This document shows, one piece after another, positions 10,679 to 23,180 of a stretch of DNA of 64,000 bases; within the stretch, counting starts at the first letter, position 1, and each line of letters begins with the position of its first letter. The stretch covers positions 8,303,675 to 8,367,674 of the forward strand of contig NC_031497.1 of the NCBI RefSeq assembly GCF_000237925.1, read 5' to 3'. This stretch comes from Schistosoma mansoni (lineage: Eukaryota; Platyhelminthes; Trematoda; Strigeidida; Schistosomatidae). The position numbers were made by a program, and so were the translations under genes. A model generated the notes under the pieces. It saw only the letters and a list, made by a program, of their open reading frames with translations, was not told the DNA's origin and ran no database searches.

Positions 10679-11770
10679 CATATGTCCTCCATACACCACT
10701 TTGGCGTGTAGTAGGTTGTATAAATTCCGTATGTTTTTGACGATTTTCTCCGGTACTCCATTGTGTAAAATAAGTTTCCACAATGTTCCCCTATTCACAC
10801 TGTCAAATGTTTTCTCATAATCAATGAAGTTGATCTATTATAACGAGTTCCATTCAACTGATTGCTCAACGATAACCGGTGGTGTTGCAATATCATCTCT
10901 GCATCGATGATGGAGTGACATCCACAGAAATGTCTGTGTGCTGCTTTGATGCTTGCTGGGTTCAATGGAGCTGGTCTATTCAGAAGTTCTTCAAAGTGCT
11001 CTACTCACCCATTACACTGTTCTTGGATCTCAGTAACTGGCTTGTTTTCTTTGTCCTTGACTGGCCTCTCTGATCCACTTTATTTGCATGCTAGTTTATC
11101 TGTTGTGTCATATAGTTGTTTCACGATTCTTAGTCTTGCAGCTTTTTCTGCTGTCGTTGCTAGGTCTTCCACTTATTTCTGCTTCTCAGCTATAATGCCC
11201 CTCTTTACTTGCTTTTTTGCTTCTGTGGATGAAGTTGGTGACTTGACTTTCTCTGATATCGTTCGGCTGTTGTTAATTGCTGTGTCAGCTATCCTCCTGG
11301 TTCTCACAACTCCCATTGAACCTCTCAATATTTTAGTGATGCAAATGTGATCATTCTGGTTCCCTATTGTGTGATCGGGTAAGACCCACGTAGTTTTATG
11401 TACGTGTTTGTGTGGGAATACTGTGCTATCTATAACCAATTTGTTAAGTATACATGAAGTTGTAAATCCATCTCCGTTCTTGCTTTAATGACCTTGAGTC
11501 CATGAGATTTCCATCCTACAAGTGCTTTTCGTGCTTTTTTGGACAGCACCAAATAAACTTTCTGAGTATGTGGGGTATTTTCATCTTCGTGACCAGAGCA
11601 CGTCAGCGTCTCTCTCGAATCTAACCTTTTCTGTCCAGTTTGGGTCCAATAAGTTTTGCCGACTATGACCACAGCCAAGTTGTTTCCTCATTTCTGTAGA
11701 TATTTCAGATTGGTCCTTCCGATCTTCTACATTATTTGGTCAGTCCATACGTTTATATCTTTTGTTACTT

Positions 11771-14313
11771 TGGTAGTGGGACGGTACGCCTGCCTCGTGA
11801 CTTCTAAAGAATCTCGGCTTTCACCATGAGGCATCATAGTTCTTCTTTAAACTCGCAAGGAATAGTCTCAACGGTCTCACTAGTGAAAGAAACAGAACTA
11901 TAACCAAATGTTTACAATAATTTTAAATTTTTTTGAACAACTATAGACTTTGGACTGAGGTTACTGCGCATCTAGTGTGTTTTAGGAACTTCTTAAGATG
12001 TCACCACAATTCTACGGTCGTTATTGGTTGAGAATTGAAGTTTCTTGTCCCTTTTAGTCCTATCATACAGAAGGTAACGTCATTAGATGAAACTACATAA
12101 TTCTGTAAAGGCTCAGAAGCTCTACGACCCACTCATCAGCGTACAATTATTTGAACCCGAAAAATAAGACATCGTAAGTGTCGTGCACTGAACTCATTCC
12201 TTTATGAGTTGAATTCCGGTAACGTGAGCTCTATTGCTTGCCTATCTTTGACACTAAAAAATGGAAGTAGGTATCATTCTCTGTTTAGATGATTTTGTAA
12301 CAAGATTTCGTAATATCTAAATAGGTGACTGGGATCGCAGGAACTCTGAATCCATTCGAAACAAACTCCACCTCATAGCATAAGAGCTTTTGCAAACGCC
12401 TCTATAAATTACTACACAGACTTTCATAAATCATCATTTATTAGCTAATATGTTTATTTATATAAGCAGCTACAGCAAATCGCCAAAATAATACATAATT
12501 AATTCCCTGTGTAACTGCAGATAATGGTAACTGCTTGTGAGGGATTACAGGCAGTTAGGTCAGAAAGAGATAATTCAAACAGACAATGGATAGGTATTAC
12601 ACAGCATACAGTTAAAAATTCAAACCAGAGGAAGGCCTTACCATCCTTTTAAAGAATGCACCAGTGACAGGAATGGTGAAGAATTTTAAATGCTACTCTT
12701 GAGGTCTTTCATACCAAGACGGAAGGGATTTTCTATCCGCCATGTAAAGTAAAACTAGGTAGTTACACAAATACAATGTCTTCCACTGGTCTTGGACGTT
12801 GAAGGACAAATTTGTCATGGACTCAAATAAAATATGGGTTTACGCTACGACACAGATACTAAATAGTTTTCCTACAATAATCACTTCAATATGTTAGACA
12901 ATTGTGTACTGGAACAAAGACTTTGTTCTAGTATATATGACGCAATATATTTGGCTACTGGTAAAAACGCGACAAAATTACTTAAAATCAGTTATTTTGC
13001 CATGTGTAGCTAACGAAATTCATTTCCTTAGTAGGTTGTCTTCAAGCTTGAAATACAAATAACAAACTTACACCATGATGTCAATTCACTAGTGTCTAAA
13101 CCATAAAACTAATATGATGAATAAAATCCTATTCAAGAATTACATTCTCCTTCACTTTAAAGGAATAATGCTTTCATTCGCGCTAGACAATTCATTTGCA
13201 AGTTGACATAAATAACCCCCAAGTATTACATAGTAGGATGTCATGGGGAAGATTTGTGGCCAATCTAGATGCTTTTGGTAATAATGTAATCTAAGCTAGG
13301 TGATATATTCGAGCTTTCATTATCATTTTAGACATTCTCGGCGCGAAACTACAACACTGAAAACAACTGACTGTCTCCATATTTACTAAATTGTACCTGT
13401 AGTAAAAAAATATTTCACTGTGAAGTGAAGCAGTTTACAAATAGGCTGAAGTTACTTATGTTAGAGAATGGATACGGCTTTTTCTTTTATTGGTTGAATG
13501 GATTTAATGTTTGTACCGGGAGACTAAAATGAATGAAAAACTGCTTATGAAAATTGACTGAAGTAAGAGCTACGAGTGAGCCACTACCTATAGTGATGAC
13601 AGAATATTTGTATATATGCAATTACCGCTGGTTTACATCTCAAAATACCCAAACTTATCAAAAAATTTGAGATAACACTGAACCAAATTATTCAGTGTAT
13701 AAAGCATGATTTCGCGAGAAACCTTTAACCAAAACTACTAGGAAATATTCTACTAGTTGTCTTATTTCTCATATTTTAAAAACGTAGGATTAGAACGTAG
13801 TGAGCTACAACTTGTATATGAATGACGAGATTTTGTCGGAATTTTATTAAAAACAATTTATCCAGACATCATAAATACTAGATCAGTCCTTAGTTATGAG
13901 CTGAAAACATAGTAAAACACCAATGTTGTTTCCAACTAGAGGTTGTGTCAGAATGCTCTGGTTGTATAATCGAACAGTACTTCACACACATTTTACCGTC
14001 TACACGTTGAATACTCAACTGTCAGATTTCTGAATAATACCATAGAGATATGGTTGTATATGAAGTGCATATTACACGCCGTGAATACTCCTACTTGCAA
14101 CAAAGTTGAAAATTTAAATTACCTATACGATGTCTAAAGTGATATTTAGTCAATTAGTAAACGATCACAGTAGTGGCGTCTGAGAACACATAAAAATGTG
14201 GAACCCATCTAGATTAAGCTTTAGTTCGAAGCATACTTGTATTGAATAACTATCTTATATTATATTGATAATCACCTGATAAAATATTTTGCTATACTTC
14301 TACTAACAATATT
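11771..14313. other. Intergenic, nothing recognised
   Basis: About 2.5 kb of AT-rich DNA with no frame over 60 codons, no RNA gene and no repeat that I can match within the window. Confidence 0.4.
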
Positions 14314-14847
14314 AGCCTCTAAATGCCCTGGGACGGCCAATGGTGAAGAGAGTCCGCTCTCCTTCTTGAAATGCCTTCACACTGCCACGCATATACTGTC
14401 TTTATCAGGGAAGTCCTCAATGTTTTCTCGTGGTGGGAGTGTTGTTTACGAAACTGAAAGGATGCAAAGTGAATGTCCGACGCTTTAACTGAGTTGGTGA
14501 ATACGGAGGATCCACCTGGGCGTCGGAAAACCCTGATTCCAAACCATTGGTGCATATGGGCTTCAGGATCCTGAGGGAACAAAAGGCATACGAACCTATT
14601 TTTGGTCACCGGCGCCCATGGAACGGCATCTCCTGATGTTGCTCCACTGCCCTGTAGATTAGACCTTCGGGTCAAAGACTCGGGGTGTGGTCCCCTAAGA
14701 AAACCGCTTGCTTCGGTTTGGGCGCCCGAGCACTACCACAGCCCTCATACAAATCAACTGCTACTGTCCTTATTGTTTTGTGGCACATATGCATTTGGTG
14801 CCCCCTTCTACCAATGTTCGTGTTTCAATAAATAAATAATAAATAAC
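14314..14847 (+). mobile_element. Element E, ~530 bp non-autonomous retroelement
   Basis: Homologous end to end with 38050-38576 (minus) and over its 3' half with 57118-57372 (minus). The 5' end is near AAATGCCCTGGGACGGCC. The last ~65 bp (GTGGCACATATGCATTTGGTGCC..., then AATAAATAAATAA) match the 3' end of LINE-A. No ORF is conserved between copies and no pol III boxes are obvious. The simplest reading is a SINE-like parasite of LINE-A. Confidence 0.7.
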
Positions 14848-14879
14848 AACACTATTAGATTTGAAAACTTCCTAGTGGG

Positions 14880-17800
14880 TTACATTTATTTATTTAAACA
14901 CATAAATATTTGTGCAAGGGGGCACCAGATACATATGGGGAGAGAAAGGGGTAAGATGCATATAAAAAAATAAGAGTAATGGTGGGGGAAACTGAAATAT
15001 AAAACCAGAACTCTCAGTTAAAATTATTACCACTCTTTATGCAGAAAGTAAAAGAAGGTTGCAGCAGGATCGCCATTAGCTTCTATTCTGAGCCATATCT
15101 GATAACGTCTCTGGCCACTGTGTTGAACCATCTCTTGGACCCCAGCCAGGGAGTCGTGAAGGACCAACAGAAGCCAGTCCTTTGCAGCTTTCTTTCATAC
15201 CACGACACTATGTCATACACTGACCACCTCTCTGCTTTTTCCAACCAGTCCCAGCGTCGGCAAATGATGCACGACGTGGAAGCCTCTGGGACGACATTCG
15301 TAGAACATGTCCCAACCAACGAAGTCGGCGTTTCAAGATGGTGACAACAATTGAACTATCGTCTCTGCGCCCGAACACACAATGCCGAACCTCTGCATTA
15401 CTAACATGGTGTTGCCACTGGATGTCAGCAATCCTTCGGAGACAACGATGATCGAACACAGAGAGACGTCTAACATCCTCAACTCGGAGAGGCCAGGTTT
15501 CACAAGCATAGAGAAAAACTGCTCCCACCGACGCGTTGTAGATCCGACCTTTTACAGCCAGACTAACATCACGAAGCGCCAAAGATGGCCCAGATTGGCA
15601 TAAGCCGCTCTGGCTTTCATTATACGTGCATCAATCTCATCACTCACGCCACCACCAGCACTTATATAGCTGCCTAGATACACGAACTTCTCAACTACTT
15701 CAATCTGCTCACCATCTATGGTGAGTACAGGATGAGAATCCTGCCAGTCTTGTAGGAGTACCTTGCACTTGGAGGGTGCAAAGCAGATACCGTACTTGCG
15801 GACACTGATTGCCAACTGATTAAGTGCGGATTGCATGGCTTGAGCATTATCGCACAGTAAGACAATATCATCCGCATATTCAAGGTCGAGAAGTTGTTCT
15901 CCAAGCAACATATCCACACCACCATTACTTACATCCATCAGGGCTGTTTCCAGGGTGTCGTCGATAGCAAAGTTGAAGAGGAATGGTGAGATCGGGCAAC
16001 CCTGCCTAACTCCACTGCTCGAATGGAACAAGGGAGAAAGGTGGTTGTATGCCCTCACTCTGCCTGAGGTGTTCGTATACAGGGCCTTTAAGATGTTAAT
16101 GAACTTCTCAGGCACACCCTTCTTCAACAGACAATCCCAGAGAACAGTCCTATCCAACGAATCGAAGGCAGCTCTGATGTCAAGAAACACTAGGATTGTT
16201 GGCCTGTGATAAATATGACGGCGTTCTAACATTTGGCGGAGAGTGAAGATATGATAAATGCATCCTCGACCAGAACGAAAACCAGCCTGCTCCTCGCGAA
16301 TCAGTCTTTGGATGCAAGCGGAAGTAGACTTATCCCCCGATAGCTGTTACAGTAACGATGTGAGTCCTTTTTAAAGATAGGGACAACTATCGACTCATTC
16401 CATGACGTTGGAACGCTCTCTAGCTCCCAGACCTTTGTAAACAACGCAGTGAATTCAAAATGTCACCACCATCTTTAAAAAAAGCCGGAGGTAAGTCATC
16501 TGGGCTCTGTGATTTGTAACGTTTCAAGAGTTGGAGTTCCTTGCGGACCTCCACCTCATTTCGTGGATCAGTCTTCACCGACCATGGAGAGCAGGAAACT
16601 CTGCTCGATGTTGCTGGAGCAGCAGGACAGTTGAACTGCTCTTCGAAGAATTCCGCTCATCGTCCAAGACGCCATGTTAGTGATTGGCATTCCATCATCC
16701 TCACAGACTGTTTTACTCACACAAGACTTCTTGCTGCCAGTGGCTCGGATGAGTTGGAAGAGCTTCCGGCAGTTACCAGATTCAACTGCTGCTTTCAGCC
16801 CATTAGCACGCTCCGAATACCAGGCTTCTCGGTCCTTACGCAAGCTTTGCCCAATTTCACTACGTAACAGCCTTCATTTGTGGTCAAACTCACGGTCACC
16901 CGGAGTAGACCGACAGGTTTCGACCAGTTGTAAGGAGCCAGAAGAAACCCAGTGCTTGTAAGCGGGACGTTTCGCGAAGCCGCAAGCGGCTTTACTCGCC
17001 ATTTTCATGGCGTCGTGCAGTTGCAACCAATGCTCATCTATACTTTTCGGTGGGATGGTAGCTAGCCTAGAAGCTAGCTCCGCTCGATACTTACTTGCAA
17101 CAGAAGTTGCAGCCAGTTTACTAATATCAATCCGTTGGTGGTGGTCAATCCTTCGGCCACTGAAAAGTAAGGTGAGATTGGCGCAGACCAGGGCATGATC
17201 AGACTCCAGATAGGTACTCCAAAAGGAGCGGCAGTCTTGTACACAACCACGCCAGCGGTAGCTGATCGCGATGTAATCAATCTGAGTCCAGGCTTGGGAT
17301 GCAGAGGGAGGACGCCAGGTGGCACATCGGCGATGACTGTGCCGGAAGTTAGTGCTAGCTAGAAACAGGTTGTAGTTTGTGCACAGTTGCAGCAAACGGT
17401 CTCCGTTATCTGTCCTGCAACCAACAAGTCCCCATCGGCCAACTAGACTCCCAACCTGTGCATTCAAGTCTCCGGCTAGTACTACAATATCTGTCGAACG
17501 CGCTTTCTGGAGAACAACAGTTAACTGGTGGTAGAACTCATCCTTGATTGCATCCGGGCTGCAATCTGTCGAGGCATAGGCGATGACGAAAAGACATCGT
17601 TTCTCACGCCGATTTCTTCTCACTTTGATGGAACTTTTTAATTAAACAGTGCATAACCGACTGTTAATGAAGATCCAATCGATTAGTCCTGCCTCAGCTC
17701 TAGCGCTCAGAGCGACACCAACGCCGGCAAGACCAGACGAAGATGCCAAAGGGTCACCGGTTAAGCGCACGTGAAACAAGCTTTTCGATTCGACAGATGG

Positions 17801-18120
17801 AGAGCGGATTTGTAGTACTTTACTAGAGTCTTGAATATGTGTCTCGGAGAGACAACAAACGTCAACATTAAGACTTTCCAAGGACATAGCCAGCCCTATC
17901 TGTTTTCCGATCTGCATTAGCGTGCGAACGTTGAAGGAGGCCAGTTTGAACGGCGTACGTAGTTTCAGAAAAGCTGGTTCAGTATTCGCATTCACGTTCG
18001 ACCAGTGACTGGAGATTGTTTAGATGGAAGAGTTTCGACCATGAGCGAGCTGCTGCATAAGTTGAAAGTAAGGGTCACAAAATAAAGAATAGAATGGAGT
18101 GAATAAGCGTGGTAACTATC
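14880..18120 (-). mobile_element. LINE-A copy 1 (near full length, frame-broken)
   Basis: Minus-strand pieces in order: endonuclease N-terminus (17642-17995, with SFNVRT and CLSET), the rest of the endonuclease and linker (16874-17623, with GDLNAQVG and SDHALV; 16568-16843), RT (15552-16232, with FLDIRAAFDS, VRQGCPISPF and EYADDIVLL), and the C-terminal module (15208-15582, with CETWPLRVEDVRRLS). The 3' end has CATATGTATCTGGTGCC then (AAAT)n at about 14880. It resembles the 47.8 and 59.5 kb copies throughout, but several frameshifts split it and a stretch near 16330 between linker and RT is damaged. No target-site duplication could be matched. Confidence 0.85.
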
Positions 18121-18394
18121 ATGGGTATTATACTTAATGAGCTAACCATACCGTGGCTTTTGGTAGTGACCGATGCATAATTGTTTGGATAAGTGACCAA
18201 AAATGTTAAATTTATATTTTGGTGAATGTATACCAAATTAATTTTCATATAAAAAACAGGCACAGATTGAGGATTCGAGTGATAAATTGAACGATGCACT
18301 ATTACGAATGCTTAGACATCTGGGCAGAGCTCTTATTGAAAGTAATATGGACGAATGTTTCTATGACCATAATGTCTATATTATTATACTTACA

Positions 18395-18965
18395 TACCGT
18401 TGCTGCTACCTTGACGTGGTGGTCGGGCTTGCCTATCGTGATGAACCAATCGAGCTATACTGGCTGGAACAATCGTTCCTCGAGGTCCTACCATGCCAGT
18501 CAGGTCGGTTGAAGAGCGGTAAGACTAAAAGCAGCAAACCCAAGGTCCGAAGGCGAAGTCGTACTGCTGACTGTACAGAGGTATGACGGCAGTAAGGTGT
18601 TTCCTTCAGACAACCAGCATAACAGAGATGCTGCTTTTTCACAAGGAGGGGTGGGGTTAAAAAAGGTCTACCCCAAAAATGCACACCTCGCCTTATCCCA
18701 CGGATATCCGTCTCCGGTGGTAAGATCCCAACAAGTACGGAGCTAACACAAAGACTACCAACAAAAAGGTCGTGTGTGACCGACCTCAAGCAGTTTTCCC
18801 TTGGGCACTGCGGTCACGCTCTCAGGTCATTAGGACCACTACTAACCCAATTTCCTTTCCAGGTACCTCTAGACGAACCCTTTCCACGGTGTGGACAACC
18901 GGGAAGTGATAACTGCCCTAATACCTCTAACAGCACTCAAGACCACTGTAAGTCACTAGTCAGCA
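18395..18965 (+). repeat. GC-richer repeat-like segment, possibly a LINE 5' region
   Basis: Base composition changes sharply to about 50% GC between AT-rich flanks. It holds CTTGACGTGGTGGTCGGGCT and GTCAGGTCGGTTGAAGAGCG and only short chance frames (up to 118 codons on either strand). I suspect the 5' UTR of a LINE, but no coding part follows. It is unique within this window. Confidence 0.35.
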
Positions 18966-20724
18966 GACAGTTTTACTAGAATCGAGCATTATTATGAAAT
19001 ATACATACAAATTACGTTGCTTACAACTATAAAGGTGCACATGTAGTGAGGCATCTAACTATAATCTATGTTACGGAAATTTTCGGTGGTTGGTATTATT
19101 AGATATATTATAACAGTAGAGCGTTAGAAACTAGCAATAAAAAGCCAAATGATACTCCATAAAAAAGCGAGTAAACCTACATGTCTTTAATAATAACTCA
19201 CAGTGAATAAGGAAACCCGACATACCTAGATTACAAATTGTACTACGGATAACCAATATTGTGGGTATAACATTATAGGACAGCAGCATCTATAGTTAAT
19301 ATTATTCAGGAAGCCGTAATTACAGTGAACTCATAGGAAAGAATCAACTCGTTACAAGTCTACTGATAAAAAGCGTCAGACATTAACACTAGTGGATGCC
19401 GGCTCAGTTGTCTAAAGGTTAAGTGTTTGCGCAACATCGAAGGTCCTGGATTAGGATCCCTAGTGCGAGACCGTGTACACACACTGCTGAGGAGTCTCTT
19501 GATACTGCACAAGTTACAATTCATCAAGAAAGCCTGATGAAGAGTAAAGGAAACTATCATTTTTAAAAAATTCACATCAGATCCGTAAACCCACAAAATC
19601 AGGTTTTGCGCGTGATCCCCATTTTATCACCGATTTCGAACAGACTTATCGAGAAAATGAACGGAAGATGGAGCTGACCAGACGAAGATAACTTTTTGCT
19701 ATGGAGGTTTGTTAATAATATGTTAATAAAATGCTAATCAATAAACAAACGTAATGACATAATTAGACCGATTTCTGGCTACTCACAAGAGATCCCAAAT
19801 GGTTAGAAATCAGAGACAAGGCCACTAGCCAATGAAGCTTTCTATCACAACAGGTTATCTGAATTTCTCGAAGGACGTGATTTATTTTTTGAACGAATAA
19901 CAGGGAACTTAGATAAGAATAATAAACCCAAGGCTTGTTGCAAACATGGCAAATAAGGACAATTACTTACTACCTCGAGTTTTATTCAAGGTATCTGGCT
20001 AGAGTACCAAGATGCGTGAACGAATTCGGGCAACCTATCGAGGGACTTACTAACAAGATAGTTACTGATTTTATTCTTTAATTTTTACTGCCCAGCATAT
20101 CCGTCAAATGATCTAGGAGTAACAGTACACAGCCGGAACTCACCGAAACGGAAATCATGCGTCTGTACCTCACTTTGACGTATTGCATTGCATATGGGAA
20201 CGGAAGGTCAAGCTGCAAAAAATTGTAGAACGCTTAAAGCCCTGAATAACAGTGAATATTTTTTTCATAGAACCTACCGACTGAGCACAAAACTTTATCC
20301 TATGGTGTCCGAAGACTTAATCGCCATACCGAGTGAAAAGGGAAGCACATGTGAACCTTAAAGAACAAAAAAGAGACTAAAAGGGCGACCTGATATCATA
20401 TTTAACTTTGTCTGATAACTTTCCACGAAAGATACTAACGATATTTTACTTGCTTAATAGGAAAACTATGTAACACTATATCAACTCCTTCATACGAAGC
20501 TATGCAAGTCACTTTCAAGTTACCTTTAAATTTTCATGGGAAAACATGTTTTATACATGTTAGTTTTGTTAAGTTGAATGACAATCATTTTTGTTTTTAC
20601 AACACTATCCGTCTAAATCCCACGGAAAGCCTTCTCGCAGAATTACACTTATGCCGAGAACGATTATACCACTGTAAACTTACATTAACAGAACAAAGTA
20701 ATGTCCACCAATATATATTATCAT
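18966..20724. other. Intergenic; contains only the degenerate SINE
   Basis: Apart from the SINE at 19393-19540, no gene is recognised. The part next to 20725 should contain the 3' UTR of the ribosomal protein gene, which is read leftward. No canonical AATAAA was noticed on the minus strand close to the stop. Confidence 0.4.
19393..19540 (+). repeat. Degenerate SMalpha-like SINE
   Basis: Aligns with the head of the SINE at 5095: GGATGCCGGCTCAGTTGTCT, AGGTTAAGTGTTTGCGC, AGGTCCTGGATTAGGATCCC in place of the B-box, then CACTGCTGAGGAGTCTC. The sequence after the hammerhead start is unrecognisable, so the ribozyme is dead. Confidence 0.6.
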
Positions 20725-21551
20725 TCAAACTTCTTTAGCAATTTTGTTAAGAAATCCAGCATACTCAACAAATATGTGTTTTGATTTTGGAACCACGTTC
20801 CATAAATCAGGTGTTAGATACTCATAGGTAGCTCGTATGGCTGCGTATGTTGCTTTGGCTAAAGGTTGGGTTCAGTTACATAGCAATAAATGAACTTACC
20901 GAAATTTCCCAAGGTTGAGGTCTGACCACGAGCACTTGTGTAGACATCTTCGATACCAGCCATTTGAAGAAGCTTTTTGGGAACTGGGGCACCAACAATG
21001 CCTGTTCCACGAGGGGCTGGAATCAAACGTACTGACACAGAACCACATTTTCCAGTCACTTTACATGGAACAGTGTGTGGTTTACCAATTTGATTACCCC
21101 AGTATCCTTTCCTTACAGGAATTATTGACAGCTTAGCCTGAATGATAGCGCCTCTAATTGCTGTAGCGACCTCCTTAGCACATTTTACTCCTAGCCCAAC
21201 GTGACAGTTATGGTCTCCCATTGCAACAATTGCTTTAAAGCGGGTTCTCTGGCCAGCACAAGTCTGCTTTTGAACTGGCATGATTTTAAGTACTTCATCT
21301 TTTAAACTTGAACCCAATATGGTATCTATAATTTCACACTCCTTAATCGGGAGACTGAACATGTATATTTCTTCTAATGTAGTAATTTTCCTTTCGTTTA
21401 CTAGACGTCCCAACTGGGTAACAGGCTTCCATTCTTTTGTTGCAACTCCACGACCACGACCTCGTCCGCGGCCACGTCCTCGTCCGCGTCCTCTTCCCCT
21501 AGCTCCAAACGAACCACGAAAACCACCGCGACCCCCACCTGACGAATCCAT
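20725..21551 (-). CDS. RPS2: 40S ribosomal protein S2 (uS5), two exons
   Basis: A component of the small ribosomal subunit, near the decoding centre and mRNA entry. Exon 1 is 21551-20900 and exon 2 is 20858-20725. The 41-nt intron 20859-20899 has GTAAGT...TTTAG ends, and the frame joins as G|CC to give [22 protein letters not shown] across the junction, the family's conserved C-terminal run. The protein is about 261 residues, close to animal homologues. It starts with a Gly/Arg-rich tail holding an RG repeat (residues ~18-35), then the uS5 RNA-binding domain ([37 protein letters not shown]) and its C-terminal half ([19 protein letters not shown]). I chose the ATG at 21551 because the upstream in-frame start at 21572 is only GTG. 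The gene looks intact. Confidence 0.97.
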
Positions 21552-22944
21552 TTGATAGCCTCTGATTCCCACGCTCGATGATCTTAAAGAATGCGCGCGT
21601 TAAAGGTCTCCAATCCGAAACGTAACATAAAACAAGATGCATCGTAGCAGACATTGTAAAGTGATATAATATTTTAACTAATCAGAGGGAATAAACATGA
21701 AGAAAATAATGAACAGTACTTGAATATCCATTTTTGTAATAAGCGAGAATAAGTTAGTTGACTTTTCTGAATTTTCGTTAGAGTACAGTTCTAGAACTTT
21801 GGTAATCTCTAATGAGAATAGTCTAGGGGATTAAACGCCTTAGTTTTGATGAATTTGTCGGTCGTTCAAGAGTTGAGTTATCTTTATTTTAGTTGAACGC
21901 ATATCTCCAAAATCTAGAGGGTTGCTATACTAAACAGCTATTATATGAAAAATGTATAGATAGAATCTGGAGAAGTGAGGAGAACTCAAAAGCAAAAGGG
22001 CGAACCAATAAAGCAAACAATCAATTCAACCTAAAGGTAGAGACTGACGGATAAACGAGGGTGAACACGGGAGAGATAGATAGGACTGTTTAGTCATGAT
22101 AACAATAATAGTAATTATTGTCATATATAACTAATAAGATATTCATCAGGGTGGAAAAGAAGTGTATAAACGTTTTTTCTGTCGATCGACAAGCCTTGGG
22201 TGTCTACATGATTGTCAGGTCGCTTTTTAATAAAAAAAGAAAGAAGAATGATGGTGGTGTAAAACTAGGTTGTAACTTGATATTCTCAATGTTCGTATAT
22301 TTTCAGTTAAATCATCTGCATTTCCCACTGCAGATCAGAAGAGTATTCCTGAACAAGGTTGTTATCAGCTGGAAGTATCCTGATGACATAAATGTATATA
22401 TTGGGTGGATTATGTGATTATGGATAATGTAATTAGCCCAAAGGTTCTTGTGACTAAGAAACTACGGGAAACGAATCTCAGAAGGTCGTTTGATGATCTT
22501 GGTTATAATGGTGTCGCGTCGCATGCCTGGTAGGAAAAATCGTTGGTTGACTTCGTGACCACATGTGCGATGTGAAAGATGGTGTATAGGATTGTTTTTA
22601 CCCATTGGTTCTCACAGCTCGTATTGTAGCCTACCAAAATTAGTCACTCTTTGTGTCCGTCTGAAGGCAAAGATCATCGTCCTAGATTAGGTTCCATTAA
22701 GTTCAGAAACCCAAACTGTGGGACTCAAGGTGCATCTAAAAACTTGGGTGAAGTGAACAGTGTCACGAGCTGGGTTAGAATTTAGAATAAATTGTTATCT
22801 CCTACCATGAAATGTATAGCCGATTGTCAGCAGGTGATGCTCAATTAAGCCGCGACTAATAACGTTTTAAGGATGCCACCAGTGTTCGGAGTTTATCAAC
22901 GCCTTTAAACGTAACACGTTTATAATCAAAGCATGTCAACCCAG
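21552..22944. other. Ribosomal gene promoter region, then intergenic DNA
   Basis: The segment just right of 21551 must hold the promoter and 5' leader of the S2 gene. A short pyrimidine run (TTCTTT on the minus strand, near 21590) could be a TOP-like start, but this is weak. No gene or repeat was recognised further right. Confidence 0.4.
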
Positions 22945-23180
22945 TCAGATTAGAAGTCAGAAATGAAGGGGTTAGAAGATATACTTGGAAAGCTATTGAT
23001 ATGTTATTATGCGTTTAGTATAAGCTGACTGGTGGTTGCAAGGGATGCGTAGCACGGTGTACATGCCCGTAATCTGGTGCGTATCGGGAACTGAGCGCCT
23101 TCGGTAGGGATATATCCAGTTAAATTGATGAGGTCAGTATCAATCTCAAGGACTTACAGAACCATTTGTTTTGGAGTTTT
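22945..23180 (+). repeat. Dispersed repeat D, copy 2
   Basis: Matches repeat D at 7985 (AGAAGATATACTTGGAAAGC, GGTTGCAAGGGATGCGTAGC, TTGATGAGGTCAGTATCAAT). It is more diverged than the copies near 46-47 kb. The limits are approximate. Confidence 0.55.

Larger units (their letters stand above)
8928..11770 (-). mobile_element. LINE-C (SR2-like, RTE clade), decayed long copy with two insertions
   Basis: Read on the minus strand. The endonuclease part (11250-11680) has THWTQ-like YWTQTGQKRLDS, SGHEDENTPHTQ and DHICITK. A linker with EAKKQVKRG follows, then RT pieces across 10700-11170 and 9840-10205 (including the region for the ALDGETLEQV segment). A C-terminal part (8940-9490) ends in a (GTAA)n tail, seen as TACTTACTTA at about 8931. 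Compared with the youngest LINE-C in this window it has internal deletions in the endonuclease-to-linker region and many frame breaks. It is interrupted by repeat X (9495-9835) and a solo LTR (10210-10678). Confidence 0.8.

Noticed and set aside
14319-14675. 118-codon minus frame in element E
   Set aside because: Not conserved as a frame in the other E copies, and on the antisense strand.
21551-21572. Upstream start at 21572 for ribosomal protein S2
   Set aside because: The codon is GTG; the first ATG at 21551 gives the expected N-terminus and length.
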